Below, one piece after another: positions 24,476 to 33,739 of a stretch of 64,000 nt of DNA. Position 1 is the stretch's first letter. Every line of letters begins with the position of its first letter. The notes beneath the pieces were generated by a model, which had not been told where the DNA came from, made no database searches, and saw nothing but the letters and a program-made list of their open reading frames with translations. The stretch is taken from assembly GCA_023411175.1 (NCBI GenBank), contig JAEYPB010000062.1, forward strand, positions 59,593 through 123,592, given 5' to 3'. This DNA comes from Bacillota bacterium (GTDB lineage: Bacteria > Bacillota > Clostridia > Christensenellales > Aristaeellaceae). A program made the position numbers and the translations under genes.

Positions 24476-25927
24476 TTATGCGGAGATGGGCGCAAGTCGT
24501 ATTAAGAGGGCGGGCGCGGATTCCTCCGAGGCGAAATCCAACTCAAAGGTCAGCAAGCCATCCTCCACGGCACAGGGAACCGCCGTTTCCGTACCGTCCT
24601 CATGTATCAGCAGAAGGTTGTACCCGTCAAGGGCACCCTCGGGCAACGTGATCTTGACAACGCCCGTGGGCTGTTCCGGCTTTCCCGCATACTCGAAGGA
24701 CGCGACGATGATTTGCGTGCCGTCCCCCAGCGCGCCGCACAGCAGAACCAACTCTCCGCGCGGCAAGGTCTGCGTCACGGCTTGGGCGGTCGCGTTCTCT
24801 ACGGGCAACAGGCCCTTGCCTGTGGAAACTTCGCCGCACACGGGGCAAAGGGTGATTTCCGTCCCGTCCAACAGACAAGAAACGGACGTACACTGGGTCT
24901 TGCTCGTGTGCTTGCATCCGTCGCGCAGACAATCGGCTGCGTGGGTGCCGTCGCCACTTGCCGTCCACGCACCATACCAATGGCCGCGCGCAGCGGTTTT
25001 GTCGGACACATAGCTGTCGGAGCAGCGGGTGCAGGTATGCGTGGTATAGCCGCCCTTGGTGCAGGTGGGCGACGTGAGAACCGTCTTATATTTATGCCCC
25101 AACGCGCTGCCGGGAACCGCTCTGGTGTCGGTTGCGGTGCAACGGTCACAGGTCGCCGTCTTGGTGCCGTCGGCGGTGCAGGTTGCGTTGCCGTCCGAAA
25201 CATAGACCGTAAAGCTGTGCCCAAGCGCGCTGCCGGGATCGGCAATGGTATCCGTTTCGGCGCAGCGGTCACAGGTCGCCGTCTTGGTTCCATCGGCGCT
25301 GCATGAGGCATTACCGTTGGAAGCGTAGCGTGTAAAGCTATGCCCCAACGCACTGCTGGGAACCGTTCTGGTGTCGGTCGCACTGCATCGGTCGCAGATG
25401 GCCGTCTCGGTGCCGTTGGCGGTGCATGTGGCGGCTGTGTCTGTAACGTAATTCGTAAAGCTGTGCCCTAGCTTGCTGCCGGGATCGGGGATGGTATTCG
25501 TTTTGGTGCAGCGGTCGCACTTCGCCGTCTTGGTGCCGTCTGCGTTGCATGAGGCGTTCCCGTCAGGGGTGTAGTTCGTAAAGCTGTGCCCCCGCGCGGC
25601 TGTGGTTTCGGTAAAGTTATCATCGCAGACATTACAATGGTAGGTGGTGGTTCCTCCCTCCGTGCAGGTCGCTGTAGTACTTACTATGGAGTTCTTTGTG
25701 TGATCTTCCCAGTAATCTCCCTGATTACATGTGTGCACTCCTCCAATGTTATGAAAAGATACATAATGAACTGTATCGCCATCCTGACGTATATGGACCT
25801 CTGCTCCAGAAACATTGCATAAAGGACATATGAGATAATTCTTGCTCGCCCTCGCCACCTCGCCCGGCACAAGCACGGCAACCACCAACAACGCCACCGT
25901 CAGCACAGCAAACCATCTTCTCCGCAT
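24476..25927 (-). CDS. Secreted Cys-repeat protein (prophage moron)
   Basis: A 483-residue exported protein, inserted between the Dit-like and Tal genes. The start at 25927 is chosen for GGAGGA six bases upstream. A signal peptide (RRRWFAVLTVALLVVAVLV) is followed by four near-identical 41-residue modules (GHSFTNYTPDGNASC..CDRC). Two shorter variants and a C-terminal beta domain of about 110 residues come after. Each module has a Cys and a CDRC pair, suggesting metal sites or disulfides. GHSF-type modules are known from large surface proteins of gut Firmicutes. It has its own promoter and terminator, so it should be expressed from the lysogen. No wall-sorting motif is seen. Confidence 0.75.
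   Translation of the reverse strand: MRRRWFAVLTVALLVVAVLVPGEVARASKNYLICPLCNVSGAEVHIRQDGDTVHYVSFHNIGGVHTCNQGDYWEDHTKNSIVSTTATCTEGGTTTYHCNVCDDNFTETTAARGHSFTNYTPDGNASCNADGTKTAKCDRCTKTNTIPDPGSKLGHSFTNYVTDTAATCTANGTETAICDRCSATDTRTVPSSALGHSFTRYASNGNASCSADGTKTATCDRCAETDTIADPGSALGHSFTVYVSDGNATCTADGTKTATCDRCTATDTRAVPGSALGHKYKTVLTSPTCTKGGYTTHTCTRCSDSYVSDKTAARGHWYGAWTASGDGTHAADCLRDGCKHTSKTQCTSVSCLLDGTEITLCPVCGEVSTGKGLLPVENATAQAVTQTLPRGELVLLCGALGDGTQIIVASFEYAGKPEQPTGVVKITLPEGALDGYNLLLIHEDGTETAVPCAVEDGLLTFELDFASEESAPALLIRLAPISA
25088..25590 (-). repeat. Four tandem 123-bp coding repeats
   Basis: The string around AAAGCTGTGCCC recurs at about 25580, 25457, 25334 and 25211, exactly 123 bases apart, each copy encoding one 41-residue CDRC module. 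A fifth, diverged start occurs near 25092. The copies are similar enough to recombine. Confidence 0.8.
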
Positions 25928-26268
25928 CGTCATTCCTCCCCGGCTTTCGTCTGTCAAAGCTCGTTCCTGCACACCTGCGCAACGTCGTTCATAAGTGAAA
26001 GGTTCGCGCCCTGTGAGAGAGAACCTTTCGTTATTCGTCTGTGGCCTACGGGATTCCCTCACCTTACAATCCGCCGAAGGAAGGTTTCCTAATTTTTCAC
26101 ATGTTCATTATATTTCTGCGGCATCCGGATTGCAAGTTAATTCCGCCCAGAGCGCAAATTTTCACAGCGCTTGCCGGAACATCGCACAGTACGCTGCCGC
26201 AGCATATTCCTTTGCCGGATGAGACCGCGCGGCGAGCAAGCAATATTCCCCGATAAAAGTAAGCCGGA
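25928..26268. other. Moron upstream region with promoter and hairpin
   Basis: About 340 bases without a gene. It contains the moron promoter (26107-26135) and, in its leader, an inverted repeat GAAAGGTTC (25997-26005) / GAACCTTTC (26021-26029) with a 15-base loop. No T-tract follows the stem on either strand. It may be a leader structure or a protein site. Confidence 0.55.
26107..26135 (-). promoter_or_regulatory. Promoter of the secreted moron
   Basis: On the minus strand TTGCAA (26130-26135), a 17-base spacer and TATAAT (26107-26112). It is embedded in the tail operon, which implies transcription independent of lytic late control. Confidence 0.7.
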
Positions 26269-26970
26269 TTAAATCAGGTATCTCCAGTTGGGCCGCACCT
26301 CGATCTTGGTTACGCTGCCGCTCCAGCTCACCGCGTTCATCCCCGGTGCGAGCGTCGGGAAATCGCCGCTCATTTTGTCGTTCATGGATGTAGTGCCGGA
26401 GTACGCCTCCATGAGTGGGCCGTCCAGCGTGATGCTGTCCGAGATGCCCTCAAGCTCCACGATTGTCTGCCCAACCATAAGCGTGATCTCCCCGGAGCCA
26501 TATACCGTGATGACCGGCTCCGAGGGCACGTTGCCCGGATTGGTGATCGTGCTGCCCGAGGCCGTCAGCGTGATGGGCGGCACAGCCTCCGCATACCAGA
26601 ACGGCTGGCAGCGGAAATTGACCGTGAAGGTGCGGTTCTCATGATTGCGCAGCACCTTCGCAAACTCAATCTGGTTGGCGACGCGGGCATAGAAAAAGCC
26701 GCCCGGACGAGCGGCCAACCCCATCGTTCCAGCGCCCTTGAGCCATGCGCCGATTTCATGGATTCGGCTCAAATCCCTGATCGCGCATTCCACGGGGAGA
26801 ATGAAATCGTCGTATACATCGTCGGCTTCCAGCGTCGTGAGCGAGCCGCTCCGGGCGGGGACATTCGTGAACGTCGCCCGCTCGGACGCGCGGATCACGC
26901 TGGGTTGCGAGGTGATGTGGATGCCGTAATCCGTACTCTTAACGCCGTTCCAAGAAAACCAGTCATTCAA
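26269..26970 (-). CDS. Distal tail protein (Dit-like)
   Basis: A 233-residue tail-hub protein. The N-terminus (NDWFSWNGVKSTDYGIHITSQ) and the belt-like first domain with VECAIRDLSRIHEIGAWLKG match siphophage Dit proteins, followed by a beta-sandwich C-terminal part. The TTG at 26970 follows AGGAGG. Dit normally lies between tape measure and Tal. Here two cargo insertions (24476-25927 and 27014-28530) flank it on both sides. Confidence 0.75.
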   Translation of the reverse strand: MNDWFSWNGVKSTDYGIHITSQPSVIRASERATFTNVPARSGSLTTLEADDVYDDFILPVECAIRDLSRIHEIGAWLKGAGTMGLAARPGGFFYARVANQIEFAKVLRNHENRTFTVNFRCQPFWYAEAVPPITLTASGSTITNPGNVPSEPVITVYGSGEITLMVGQTIVELEGISDSITLDGPLMEAYSGTTSMNDKMSGDFPTLAPGMNAVSWSGSVTKIEVRPNWRYLI

Positions 26971-27013
26971 GAGTGCTGACCTCCTCGCTTTTGCATCTAA
27001 ACACAACTGCTCC

Positions 27014-27574
27014 TTACTGACCGAATATCACTGGAGCCACTGTAACGACGATGTAGGCAACCAACAGCACCACAATGGGCACCTTCTTGGCCTTGCGAAG
27101 GGCGTCCCACGTTTTTCGCAGGCTATCCGCTTCACGGTGCAACACCCATAGCACGTACAGCAATAAGGTGACTGCTCCTACTACAGCCATTATCACAGCA
27201 ATTGCGCGGAAAAGCTCTCGATATTCCGAAAAGGCCATCTCCAGCACAGTTCCACTCATCTTGACGCTATTAATAAGGGCAATACCGCTCCACAGCAGGC
27301 GGCTCGAGTATTGCGCTTGCGCTTCCAGAGCGCTGTAAGGAAGGCGCGTCATGACTGCGCATATCGCAAATACTATTGCGCCCATCGTCGGCAAGCGTAA
27401 CACGGCAAGCAGAGTCTTTGGTATCACTTGAAGAACGCTCCCTCGGATGTCGACGAATATGGGAATCGAGTCGTCAAAATAAGCGTATCTTCCGAGCGAA
27501 ATAGCATACTGCATTACGATCAGCGCAATAGAAATGGCAAACAGCAGCTTGGGTTTATCCATCTTCCTTTTCAT
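27014..27574 (-). CDS. Membrane protein of the three-gene moron
   Basis: A 186-residue integral membrane protein with about four helices (LLFAISIALIVMQYAISLG, MGAIVFAICAVM, AIAVIMAVVGAVTLLLYVLW, IVVLLVAYIVVTVAPVIFG). I recognise no family. The ATG at 27574 has AAGGAGAAGGG upstream; an ATG at 27610 overlapping the previous gene is possible. It is the last gene of the autoregulated triplet inserted between tape measure and Dit. A membrane product in such a place suggests superinfection exclusion or an effector, which is inference. Confidence 0.65.
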   Translation of the reverse strand: MKRKMDKPKLLFAISIALIVMQYAISLGRYAYFDDSIPIFVDIRGSVLQVIPKTLLAVLRLPTMGAIVFAICAVMTRLPYSALEAQAQYSSRLLWSGIALINSVKMSGTVLEMAFSEYRELFRAIAVIMAVVGAVTLLLYVLWVLHREADSLRKTWDALRKAKKVPIVVLLVAYIVVTVAPVIFGQ

Positions 27575-27593
27575 AAGCAAACCCTTCTCCTTG

Positions 27594-27974
27594 TCATTGT
27601 TCATGTTCATTCAACAGGGAAGCCATGCCAGACATTTTCAAGGCATCCCGGAAGCCCGTATCGATTTCATCGCGGGAGAATCCGGCTTTGGCGAGTTGTT
27701 CATCTGAGAAGATGCTCAACCGATGGTAGAAGTCCAGAGCGACGTTCAGCATTCCTTCGGTGCCTCCCTCAAGATGCTCAAACAATACGTTCTCCGCTTC
27801 GTTTATGTGGTTCTGTTCGAGCAGATGAAGTAGCGTGTCATGCAGCAAATCCCCTTGCGTAGGGTTTTGCTCGTCCTGTTTCTCGTAAAGTGGTACGGCT
27901 TTACCGAATACGAGCATGGACACGAATTGAACCAAGGAGGCGATTTGGCGCATGATATAGTCATTCTGAAACAT
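27594..27974 (-). CDS. DUF6483-like protein
   Basis: A 126-residue protein. The opening MFQNDYIMRQIASLVQFVSM, the later HINEAENVLFEHLEGG, LDFYHRLSIFSDEQLAKAGF and SRDEIDTGFRDAL match the helical DUF6483 family of Clostridia, whose function is unknown. It overlaps the end of the Phd-like gene by 14 bases and is followed at once by the membrane-protein gene, so the three are co-translated. DUF6483 genes are usually chromosomal, so finding one in a tail operon is unusual. Confidence 0.7.
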   Translation of the reverse strand: MFQNDYIMRQIASLVQFVSMLVFGKAVPLYEKQDEQNPTQGDLLHDTLLHLLEQNHINEAENVLFEHLEGGTEGMLNVALDFYHRLSIFSDEQLAKAGFSRDEIDTGFRDALKMSGMASLLNEHEQ

Positions 27975-28530
27975 CGTGTTCCCATCCCTTCAACAGTTCC
28001 TTCGCCGACTGATAGGCATCATATGGCACATCGTAGCTGTATTGCGCAATGGTATTCGCAGAACCCAAGAAACCACCTGCGCCGGCATCACCCTTTAGTG
28101 CGAAGGGGATACCCTGATCGGTGAGCAGCGGCGAGATCACCATCGTCTCTGCCATGTTCGCCGTCAAAAGACGAACAGGGTCGTTGCCCGAGGGCTTCCT
28201 CAGTTTTGAATCGCAATGCGGGCATTCGGATATGGCGAGGCTAAAGAGCGCACGGCACCTTGGGCAGTAGGAACCGTGGGTGATTTCATCATCCTCCGAG
28301 GAACGAATCGCTGCGGCAATGGCAGCGGATGTGCGCTTTACCGGATCTTCTATATCTTCCGCTTGTGTGGTGGCCATTTCCGCGATGGTATCAAACTTCA
28401 GAAGCACGTACTTGGGCATATTGTTTTTCATGATGATCGCCAAATCCTTATCATCCACCAACCGTATAGCCCGCGAGAAGTTTTGATTGACCTCAGTGAT
28501 CGAGATCAAGTTTTCGGTATTGATTTTCAT
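27961..28530 (-). CDS. Phd/YefM-like N-terminus fused to zinc ribbon and DUF2007-like domain
   Basis: A 189-residue protein. Residues 1-55 (MKINTENLISITEVNQNFSR, LAIIMKNNMPKYVLLKF) follow the Phd/YefM antitoxin pattern, a DNA-binding fold that autorepresses its operon. A zinc ribbon (CPRCRALFSLAISECPHC, near 98-116) and a DUF2007-like segment (LTANMAETMVISPLLTDQGI, near 133-180) follow. The ATG at 28530 has GAGGTG upstream. A 17-bp perfect palindrome lies right before the gene. No classical toxin (Doc, RelE) follows; instead come DUF6483 and a membrane protein. Confidence 0.7.
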   Translation of the reverse strand: MKINTENLISITEVNQNFSRAIRLVDDKDLAIIMKNNMPKYVLLKFDTIAEMATTQAEDIEDPVKRTSAAIAAAIRSSEDDEITHGSYCPRCRALFSLAISECPHCDSKLRKPSGNDPVRLLTANMAETMVISPLLTDQGIPFALKGDAGAGGFLGSANTIAQYSYDVPYDAYQSAKELLKGWEHDVSE

Positions 28531-28553
28531 AGAGTTGTCACCTCGAGAATAGA

Positions 28554-28595
28554 GTAGCACAAATATAGCTAGAAATCAAGCTATATTTGTGCTAC
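28554..28595 (-). promoter_or_regulatory. 17-bp perfect palindromic operator of the moron triplet
   Basis: GTAGCACAAATATAGCT (28554-28570) and its exact reverse complement (28579-28595) are separated by 8 bases. On the minus strand TTGATT, 17 bases and TACTCT form a plausible promoter inside it. Such sites are typical of Phd/YefM autoregulation. Confidence 0.7.
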
Positions 28596-28643
28596 CTTGT
28601 TACTCTCTCAGGCGATGGCCCCCCGATGACCTCCGGCCAGTCT

Positions 28644-31600
28644 TTACGCCATCCGCAGCCCCCTTCCGCGTTGTTGCCTTTTGGTCAGCGACGCAATCTC
28701 AATGGCGAGCGAATGGATGTCCTGCTCGTCGCGCACATAGAGCTTCTCCACGTTGATGGTGGATGTCGCGTTCTGGTTGTAGGTCTTTCGGTTGTCATAG
28801 GAGGCGCTGCCGCCAATGCCTGCCTGTGCCTCGCCAGTCAGGAATCGCGCCGCATTGCGAATGACCTTCGCCTGCACCTTGCTCTCCAACAGCGCGCCTT
28901 GGCCGAGGCCCTTGATCGCCATACGGCCGACCTCGTCGCGGAATACGCCGGACGGGGAGGCGATTTTCAGCTCCGCCTTCGCGGCGTTGACCGCAGCGCG
29001 GGCGGCGGCGCGCATGGCGGCAATCAGGCCGAGCCGCCCGGCGTTGATGCCCGCCGTCAGGCCGGACATGACGTTTAGGCCCACGATGCGCAGCGTAGTG
29101 TAATTCAAGCTGCCGGATACGGCGCTCTTGACATTCGCCGCCACAGTGCTGCCGGTGGCGGCCATACTGTAAGCGGACATGGCGCTGGCCAGCCCGGAAG
29201 CGGCGGCGGTGCCCACGGCGGACAGTGCGTCGCCGGTCAACGCAGCGCCAACGGCAGCGGCCACGCCATTCGCCAGCGTTGCGACGTCCGAGGACAGGTC
29301 GTAACCTGTCATGCCTTCGCCGACGCCAGCGGCGACGTTTTCGCCCACCGGTTTCATACGAGTGGACGGCGACTCAATGCCCAGCGCCGTATTGAGCGCG
29401 GCTTCGAGGTTGGCGGCGACCGTCTGGGCGGAGGTGTCGGTGCCCGCCTGCGTCATGCCTTCAGCGATACCCGAGAGGATGTTTTCGCCCACGCCGATGC
29501 TATCCATGAGGTTGACCAACTCGGAGATGGATTGCAGGTTCGCAATCACATCCTCGGACAGCGTCTCTCCGTTGTTGAGCGCAGTGATTGCCTCGTTGAC
29601 CACCGCCTGAATGTTCCCGATCTCTGTGGCATCGAGATAGTTGGAGATCGTACCCGCTGCCGCGCTCCTGTCCCAACCATTCATCCAGCCGCCGAAATTC
29701 AGCCAGGAATTCATCTCATTGTTGATGCCGGTCAGGTATTCGTTCAGACGTTGGATGTCCGCCAGTGTATCGTCGCCAAACCACTTTGCGCCGATAGAGC
29801 CTTGGTGTTCGGTAGATTTGAGCAGGTCGTTGGCCACCTGAATGGATTCCGCCGTGCCTTCCACGACGGGCGTAATCAGAACGTGCATGGTTCCGTCCGC
29901 CGCGAGTACGAACAGGGTGTCGGCGGTGAGCTTGTCCTTGGGCACCACGTCCACCGGCACTTCCTGCCCGTTTTCATAGAACCTCGCGCCGGGCGCGACG
30001 AGCACATCCTGCGGATTCTGGTATACCTCGCCCAGCCGGACGCGGCCTTCAACCTCGATGGGATGATTCTTCACGAACTCGTTGTAGGCAGCGAGATCGT
30101 ATCCGGTGATGGATACCTTGATATTCAGCGTCGGCTTGACGGCCTTGGTATCGTCGTAAGCCGTGATGTAGGCGGTGAACGCCTGTAAAAGCGCCGACTT
30201 GTCACAGCCGGTGGCCTCGGCATAGGCGCTTACGATGGCCTCCACCTGATCGGGCACCAGCGCAGAAATGTCCGCTCCTTCGGCTTGCAGATAGGATGCG
30301 ACCTCCGCCACCACATCGCTTGGCACAAGCTGTACGGTGGACGCACCGTTCTCGATTTCTTTATAGGAAGAAACGAGTGCGTCCACGATGGGCTGCGGCA
30401 CGGCGGCTTCCTCTGCCTGCGTATAGTTGCCGATCACCGCGTCGGTGGTGATGACGCCGGGATTGGCTGCGAATTCCGCCCAGCGCTGCTGCGCCAGCGT
30501 CAAATCGAGATCGACGGCGAGCTTTTGCATTTCCTCGGGGATCATCTCGTTCAGAATTTTCGAGAGGCCCTCCAACTCGCCGGAGCGCTGGGACGCGAAA
30601 TCAGCCAGCGCCGCCAGCTCGTCAAGGTTTTGCGAGAAATCGAACTCCGGGAACATAGCCTGCACTTCCGCTTCCGACATGCCGCCATCCAGCAGCGATT
30701 GTACCTGCTGCAAAAGGCCGATGTAGGAAACGAGGTCATCTTCGCTCATGCCCGACGTAAGCGCGTCCATCTGCGTCAGCAGCGCCGGGTCTTGATACCC
30801 GTCCCCGCCGATGGTGGAATACTCCCGAAACAGCTCCATGAGCTTTTCCATGTCGGCGTTCGCCTTCTGGATGCCGTCCTCGTCCCATACCGGAAGCACG
30901 ATCTGCCCCAGCGTATCCGCGTATTCCTGCGCGGCGGCCTTGCGGTCGGCGTTGTACTGAGCATCCAGACCGGCTCGGGCGGCGGTCTTTTCGCTGCCCT
31001 CCGCCATGAGCTGAATCACCTTGTACTCCGCGTCGTACCGTTCGTCAATGGAGGCGGTCACGGCGGCATAGCCCTGGGCGGTCGCGGTCAGCCCGCGCTC
31101 ATAGACGGAATTGTCCACATGCTTTTCCCCGCGCGCCTGGGCCTTGGCCTTCTCGGTTTCAATGCCCTGGAGGATTTGCGCGTAGCCGTTCTCGCCGTCC
31201 GGCACGAGATTGTACTTGATCTGAATGGCTTCGCGGGCGTCGATCAGCTCGTCCAGCCGCAGCTTGTCCCTCTCGGAGAGCAGGCCGTTCTGCCGCTTTT
31301 TGAGCAGCTTTTCCACCTCGGTATCCATCGCCGCCAGCGCGTCTATGTCCTTCTGGATGGTGTCGGCGACCTCCGAATGCCCGGTTGCGGTCGCGTCGGA
31401 TTTCAGCTTTTGCAGGCTCTCGGCCATGCCGATGTTCAGGGCCTTGAAGGAATCCGTCCATTCGGTGACGATTTCGCCCGTTTCCTTCTTGCCATCCGTC
31501 CATATCTTGAGCAGGCCGTCCTTCCAGGCGGACGCGCTTTTCAGCGCGAAGGCGCCTTTGAAGTCATCTTTTGAAAGCCCGAAGGATGCAAGGCCCTCAT

Positions 31601-33686
31601 TGCTGTAAATGCTCTCCGCCGTATGGCTGGCCCATTGGTCGGCGGTTCGGTTCATGCCTTCGAGCGCTTCCCGCGCCTTGGTCGCGCCGGTGGCGTAGTC
31701 GTAGAGCGCCTTGGTCGCTACCACCACGGCAGCGCCGACCGCGAGCCACACAGCCGGGGACTTGCCCAATACGGACACAAAGCCTTTCCAGCCGCCGCCC
31801 GCCTTGCCGACAGACAGTGCGAATTTGCCGAAGCCTGTGGACACAAGGCCAACCACCTTCACGACCTTGGAAAACACCAGAATCGCCGGGCCAGCGGCGG
31901 CGGCGATGGCGGCAAATTTGATAATCATGAGCCGCTGGTGTTCGTCCAGCGCCATGAATTTCTCAAGCAGCCCATTCGCGCCGTCGATCAGGCGGCGGAT
32001 CGTGGGCGTCAAATCGTCCCCGATGCGCTGCGCCGCGAGTACGGCGGTGTTCTTGAGGTTCTTGAGCCGGGATTCCATCGTGGCGTAGCGCTTGTCGGCC
32101 TCGTTTGTGAGCGCGGTATTTTCCGTCCACGCTTTATTGGCCGTTTTCTGTGCGGAGGTGAACAGCTTCGTGGCGTTGGTAGCGCGCATGAGGGTATCCC
32201 TCAAACGCACCTCGGAGAACCCCATTTCCTCCAGGGTGACGATGGATGAAACGCCCTGCTCGTCCATCCGGCTCAAACCTACGATGAACGCCTCGATGGC
32301 TCCGGCTGGGTTGCTGTTCCGTAGGTCTTTGAACGCCTGCTTGGTCAGCCCGGACACGCGGGCGAAGTCGGCGAGGCTGTCGTTGCCCGTTTCCACGGCC
32401 ACCTGCATCTGGATCATGGCCTTCGAAAACGCCGTACCTCCCGCTTCCGCTTCCAGGCCGACCGAGGACAGCGCCGTGGCAAAGCCCAAAATTTGTGCCT
32501 GCGACAGGCCCACCTGCGAACCCGCCGCCGCGAGGCGCGTCGCCATGTTCATGATGGCGCTCTCGGTGGTGGCGTAGTTGTTGCCAAGATCGACCAGCGC
32601 CGCGCCGAAGCGCCCAACGTCGGCCTGCGCCATGTTCGTCACGTTGGCGAACTGCGCGATGGCGGTGGCGGCTTCGTTGGCGGCAATGTCGGTGGAATTG
32701 CCGAGGTCGATCATCGTCCGGGTGAAATCCACAAGGTAGTCGTTCTGGATACCGAGCTGCCCGGCGTTCGCCATGACCTCCGCGATGCTGCCGGAGGACG
32801 TGGCGACTTCCGTACTCATCTTCTTTACGGCATCGGACAGCCGCTCGTATTCCTGCTCGGTAGCGTCCACCGTTTTCCGAACGCCGGTGAAGGCGCTCTC
32901 GAAATCCACGGACGCTTTGATCGCCGCCGTGCCCAGCGCGAGCAGCGGTGTGGTCAGCGCGGCGGTCATGCCCTTGCCGACCTTCGCCATGGCCGTGCTG
33001 ACAACCGCGCACTTGGTACCGAAGGCGGTGAGCGTCTCCCCTGTTTTTGTCCACGCGGACTGCATCCGGGCCAGCTTGTCGGTGGTGGCCTTGATCTGCG
33101 CTTCGGTCTGCTTCAGCGCCGCCTGCGCCTGATTGAGATTCGTCCGGGCCTTCGTCACCGCGTCCGCGTTGTTTTGCAGGCTCTTGGTGTTGGCGGTGAG
33201 CTGGCCTTCGAGCTTCTTGACTTCCTCGCCCGACTGCCGGTATTCCTCGGACAGCGCGTCCAGATTGGCCTTGGCTGCGATGGTCGCGGAGTTGGAATCC
33301 CCCAGCTCACGCTGGAACGCCTCGTATTGCTTCGTGGCGGCGGCGACCTTCGTTTTCAGGTCAGTGTTTCTGGTGGAGGCTTCCGCAAGGGAGGCGGTCA
33401 GCTTACCCTGCCGGGCATGGGCAGTTTCGAGCTTTTTGTTCGCCGCTTCTAACGCGCGCTCGTACTGCGTAACGGCCTTTTGCTGGAGCGTGAACTTCTG
33501 CTGGAGGGACGCGCTCTGCGCCGCCAGCCCCTTGGCGGACTTCTCGAAATTGTCAACACCGGCGGCGGCCCGCTTGAACTCGCTCTCCGCTTCCTGTATC
33601 TGCTTGTTGATGGACGTCAGGTTGCGGGAGAAATTGTCGCCGTCCAGCGACAGCGATACGACAAGGTCGCGGAGCACTTCGCTCAT
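28644..33686 (-). CDS. Phage tail tape measure protein
   Basis: A 1,680-residue protein that sets tail length. Residues 1-240 are coiled coil (QEAESEFKRAAAGVDNFEKS, ANKKLETAHARQGKL). A TP901-type tape-measure core follows near 290-560 (DFESAFTGVRKTVDATEQEY, MSTEVATSSGSIAEVMANAGQ). Hydrophobic stretches and a C-terminal Ala-rich part come after. The start at 33686 follows AAAGGAGGTG. It is the longest prophage gene and lies downstream of the frameshifted tail chaperone, as in other long-tailed phages. Confidence 0.93.
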   Translation of the reverse strand: MSEVLRDLVVSLSLDGDNFSRNLTSINKQIQEAESEFKRAAAGVDNFEKSAKGLAAQSASLQQKFTLQQKAVTQYERALEAANKKLETAHARQGKLTASLAEASTRNTDLKTKVAAATKQYEAFQRELGDSNSATIAAKANLDALSEEYRQSGEEVKKLEGQLTANTKSLQNNADAVTKARTNLNQAQAALKQTEAQIKATTDKLARMQSAWTKTGETLTAFGTKCAVVSTAMAKVGKGMTAALTTPLLALGTAAIKASVDFESAFTGVRKTVDATEQEYERLSDAVKKMSTEVATSSGSIAEVMANAGQLGIQNDYLVDFTRTMIDLGNSTDIAANEAATAIAQFANVTNMAQADVGRFGAALVDLGNNYATTESAIMNMATRLAAAGSQVGLSQAQILGFATALSSVGLEAEAGGTAFSKAMIQMQVAVETGNDSLADFARVSGLTKQAFKDLRNSNPAGAIEAFIVGLSRMDEQGVSSIVTLEEMGFSEVRLRDTLMRATNATKLFTSAQKTANKAWTENTALTNEADKRYATMESRLKNLKNTAVLAAQRIGDDLTPTIRRLIDGANGLLEKFMALDEHQRLMIIKFAAIAAAAGPAILVFSKVVKVVGLVSTGFGKFALSVGKAGGGWKGFVSVLGKSPAVWLAVGAAVVVATKALYDYATGATKAREALEGMNRTADQWASHTAESIYSNEGLASFGLSKDDFKGAFALKSASAWKDGLLKIWTDGKKETGEIVTEWTDSFKALNIGMAESLQKLKSDATATGHSEVADTIQKDIDALAAMDTEVEKLLKKRQNGLLSERDKLRLDELIDAREAIQIKYNLVPDGENGYAQILQGIETEKAKAQARGEKHVDNSVYERGLTATAQGYAAVTASIDERYDAEYKVIQLMAEGSEKTAARAGLDAQYNADRKAAAQEYADTLGQIVLPVWDEDGIQKANADMEKLMELFREYSTIGGDGYQDPALLTQMDALTSGMSEDDLVSYIGLLQQVQSLLDGGMSEAEVQAMFPEFDFSQNLDELAALADFASQRSGELEGLSKILNEMIPEEMQKLAVDLDLTLAQQRWAEFAANPGVITTDAVIGNYTQAEEAAVPQPIVDALVSSYKEIENGASTVQLVPSDVVAEVASYLQAEGADISALVPDQVEAIVSAYAEATGCDKSALLQAFTAYITAYDDTKAVKPTLNIKVSITGYDLAAYNEFVKNHPIEVEGRVRLGEVYQNPQDVLVAPGARFYENGQEVPVDVVPKDKLTADTLFVLAADGTMHVLITPVVEGTAESIQVANDLLKSTEHQGSIGAKWFGDDTLADIQRLNEYLTGINNEMNSWLNFGGWMNGWDRSAAAGTISNYLDATEIGNIQAVVNEAITALNNGETLSEDVIANLQSISELVNLMDSIGVGENILSGIAEGMTQAGTDTSAQTVAANLEAALNTALGIESPSTRMKPVGENVAAGVGEGMTGYDLSSDVATLANGVAAAVGAALTGDALSAVGTAAASGLASAMSAYSMAATGSTVAANVKSAVSGSLNYTTLRIVGLNVMSGLTAGINAGRLGLIAAMRAAARAAVNAAKAELKIASPSGVFRDEVGRMAIKGLGQGALLESKVQAKVIRNAARFLTGEAQAGIGGSASYDNRKTYNQNATSTINVEKLYVRDEQDIHSLAIEIASLTKRQQRGRGLRMA

Positions 33687-33739
33687 GCGGGGCACCTCCT
33701 TTCCGGGCATCAAAAAAGCGCCCTCGCGGGAAGGACTTG

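Noticed and set aside
25088..25590. 123-bp tandem repeats as a CRISPR array
   Set aside because: The units are contiguous coding modules with no unique spacers and no palindromic repeats; no cas genes are nearby.
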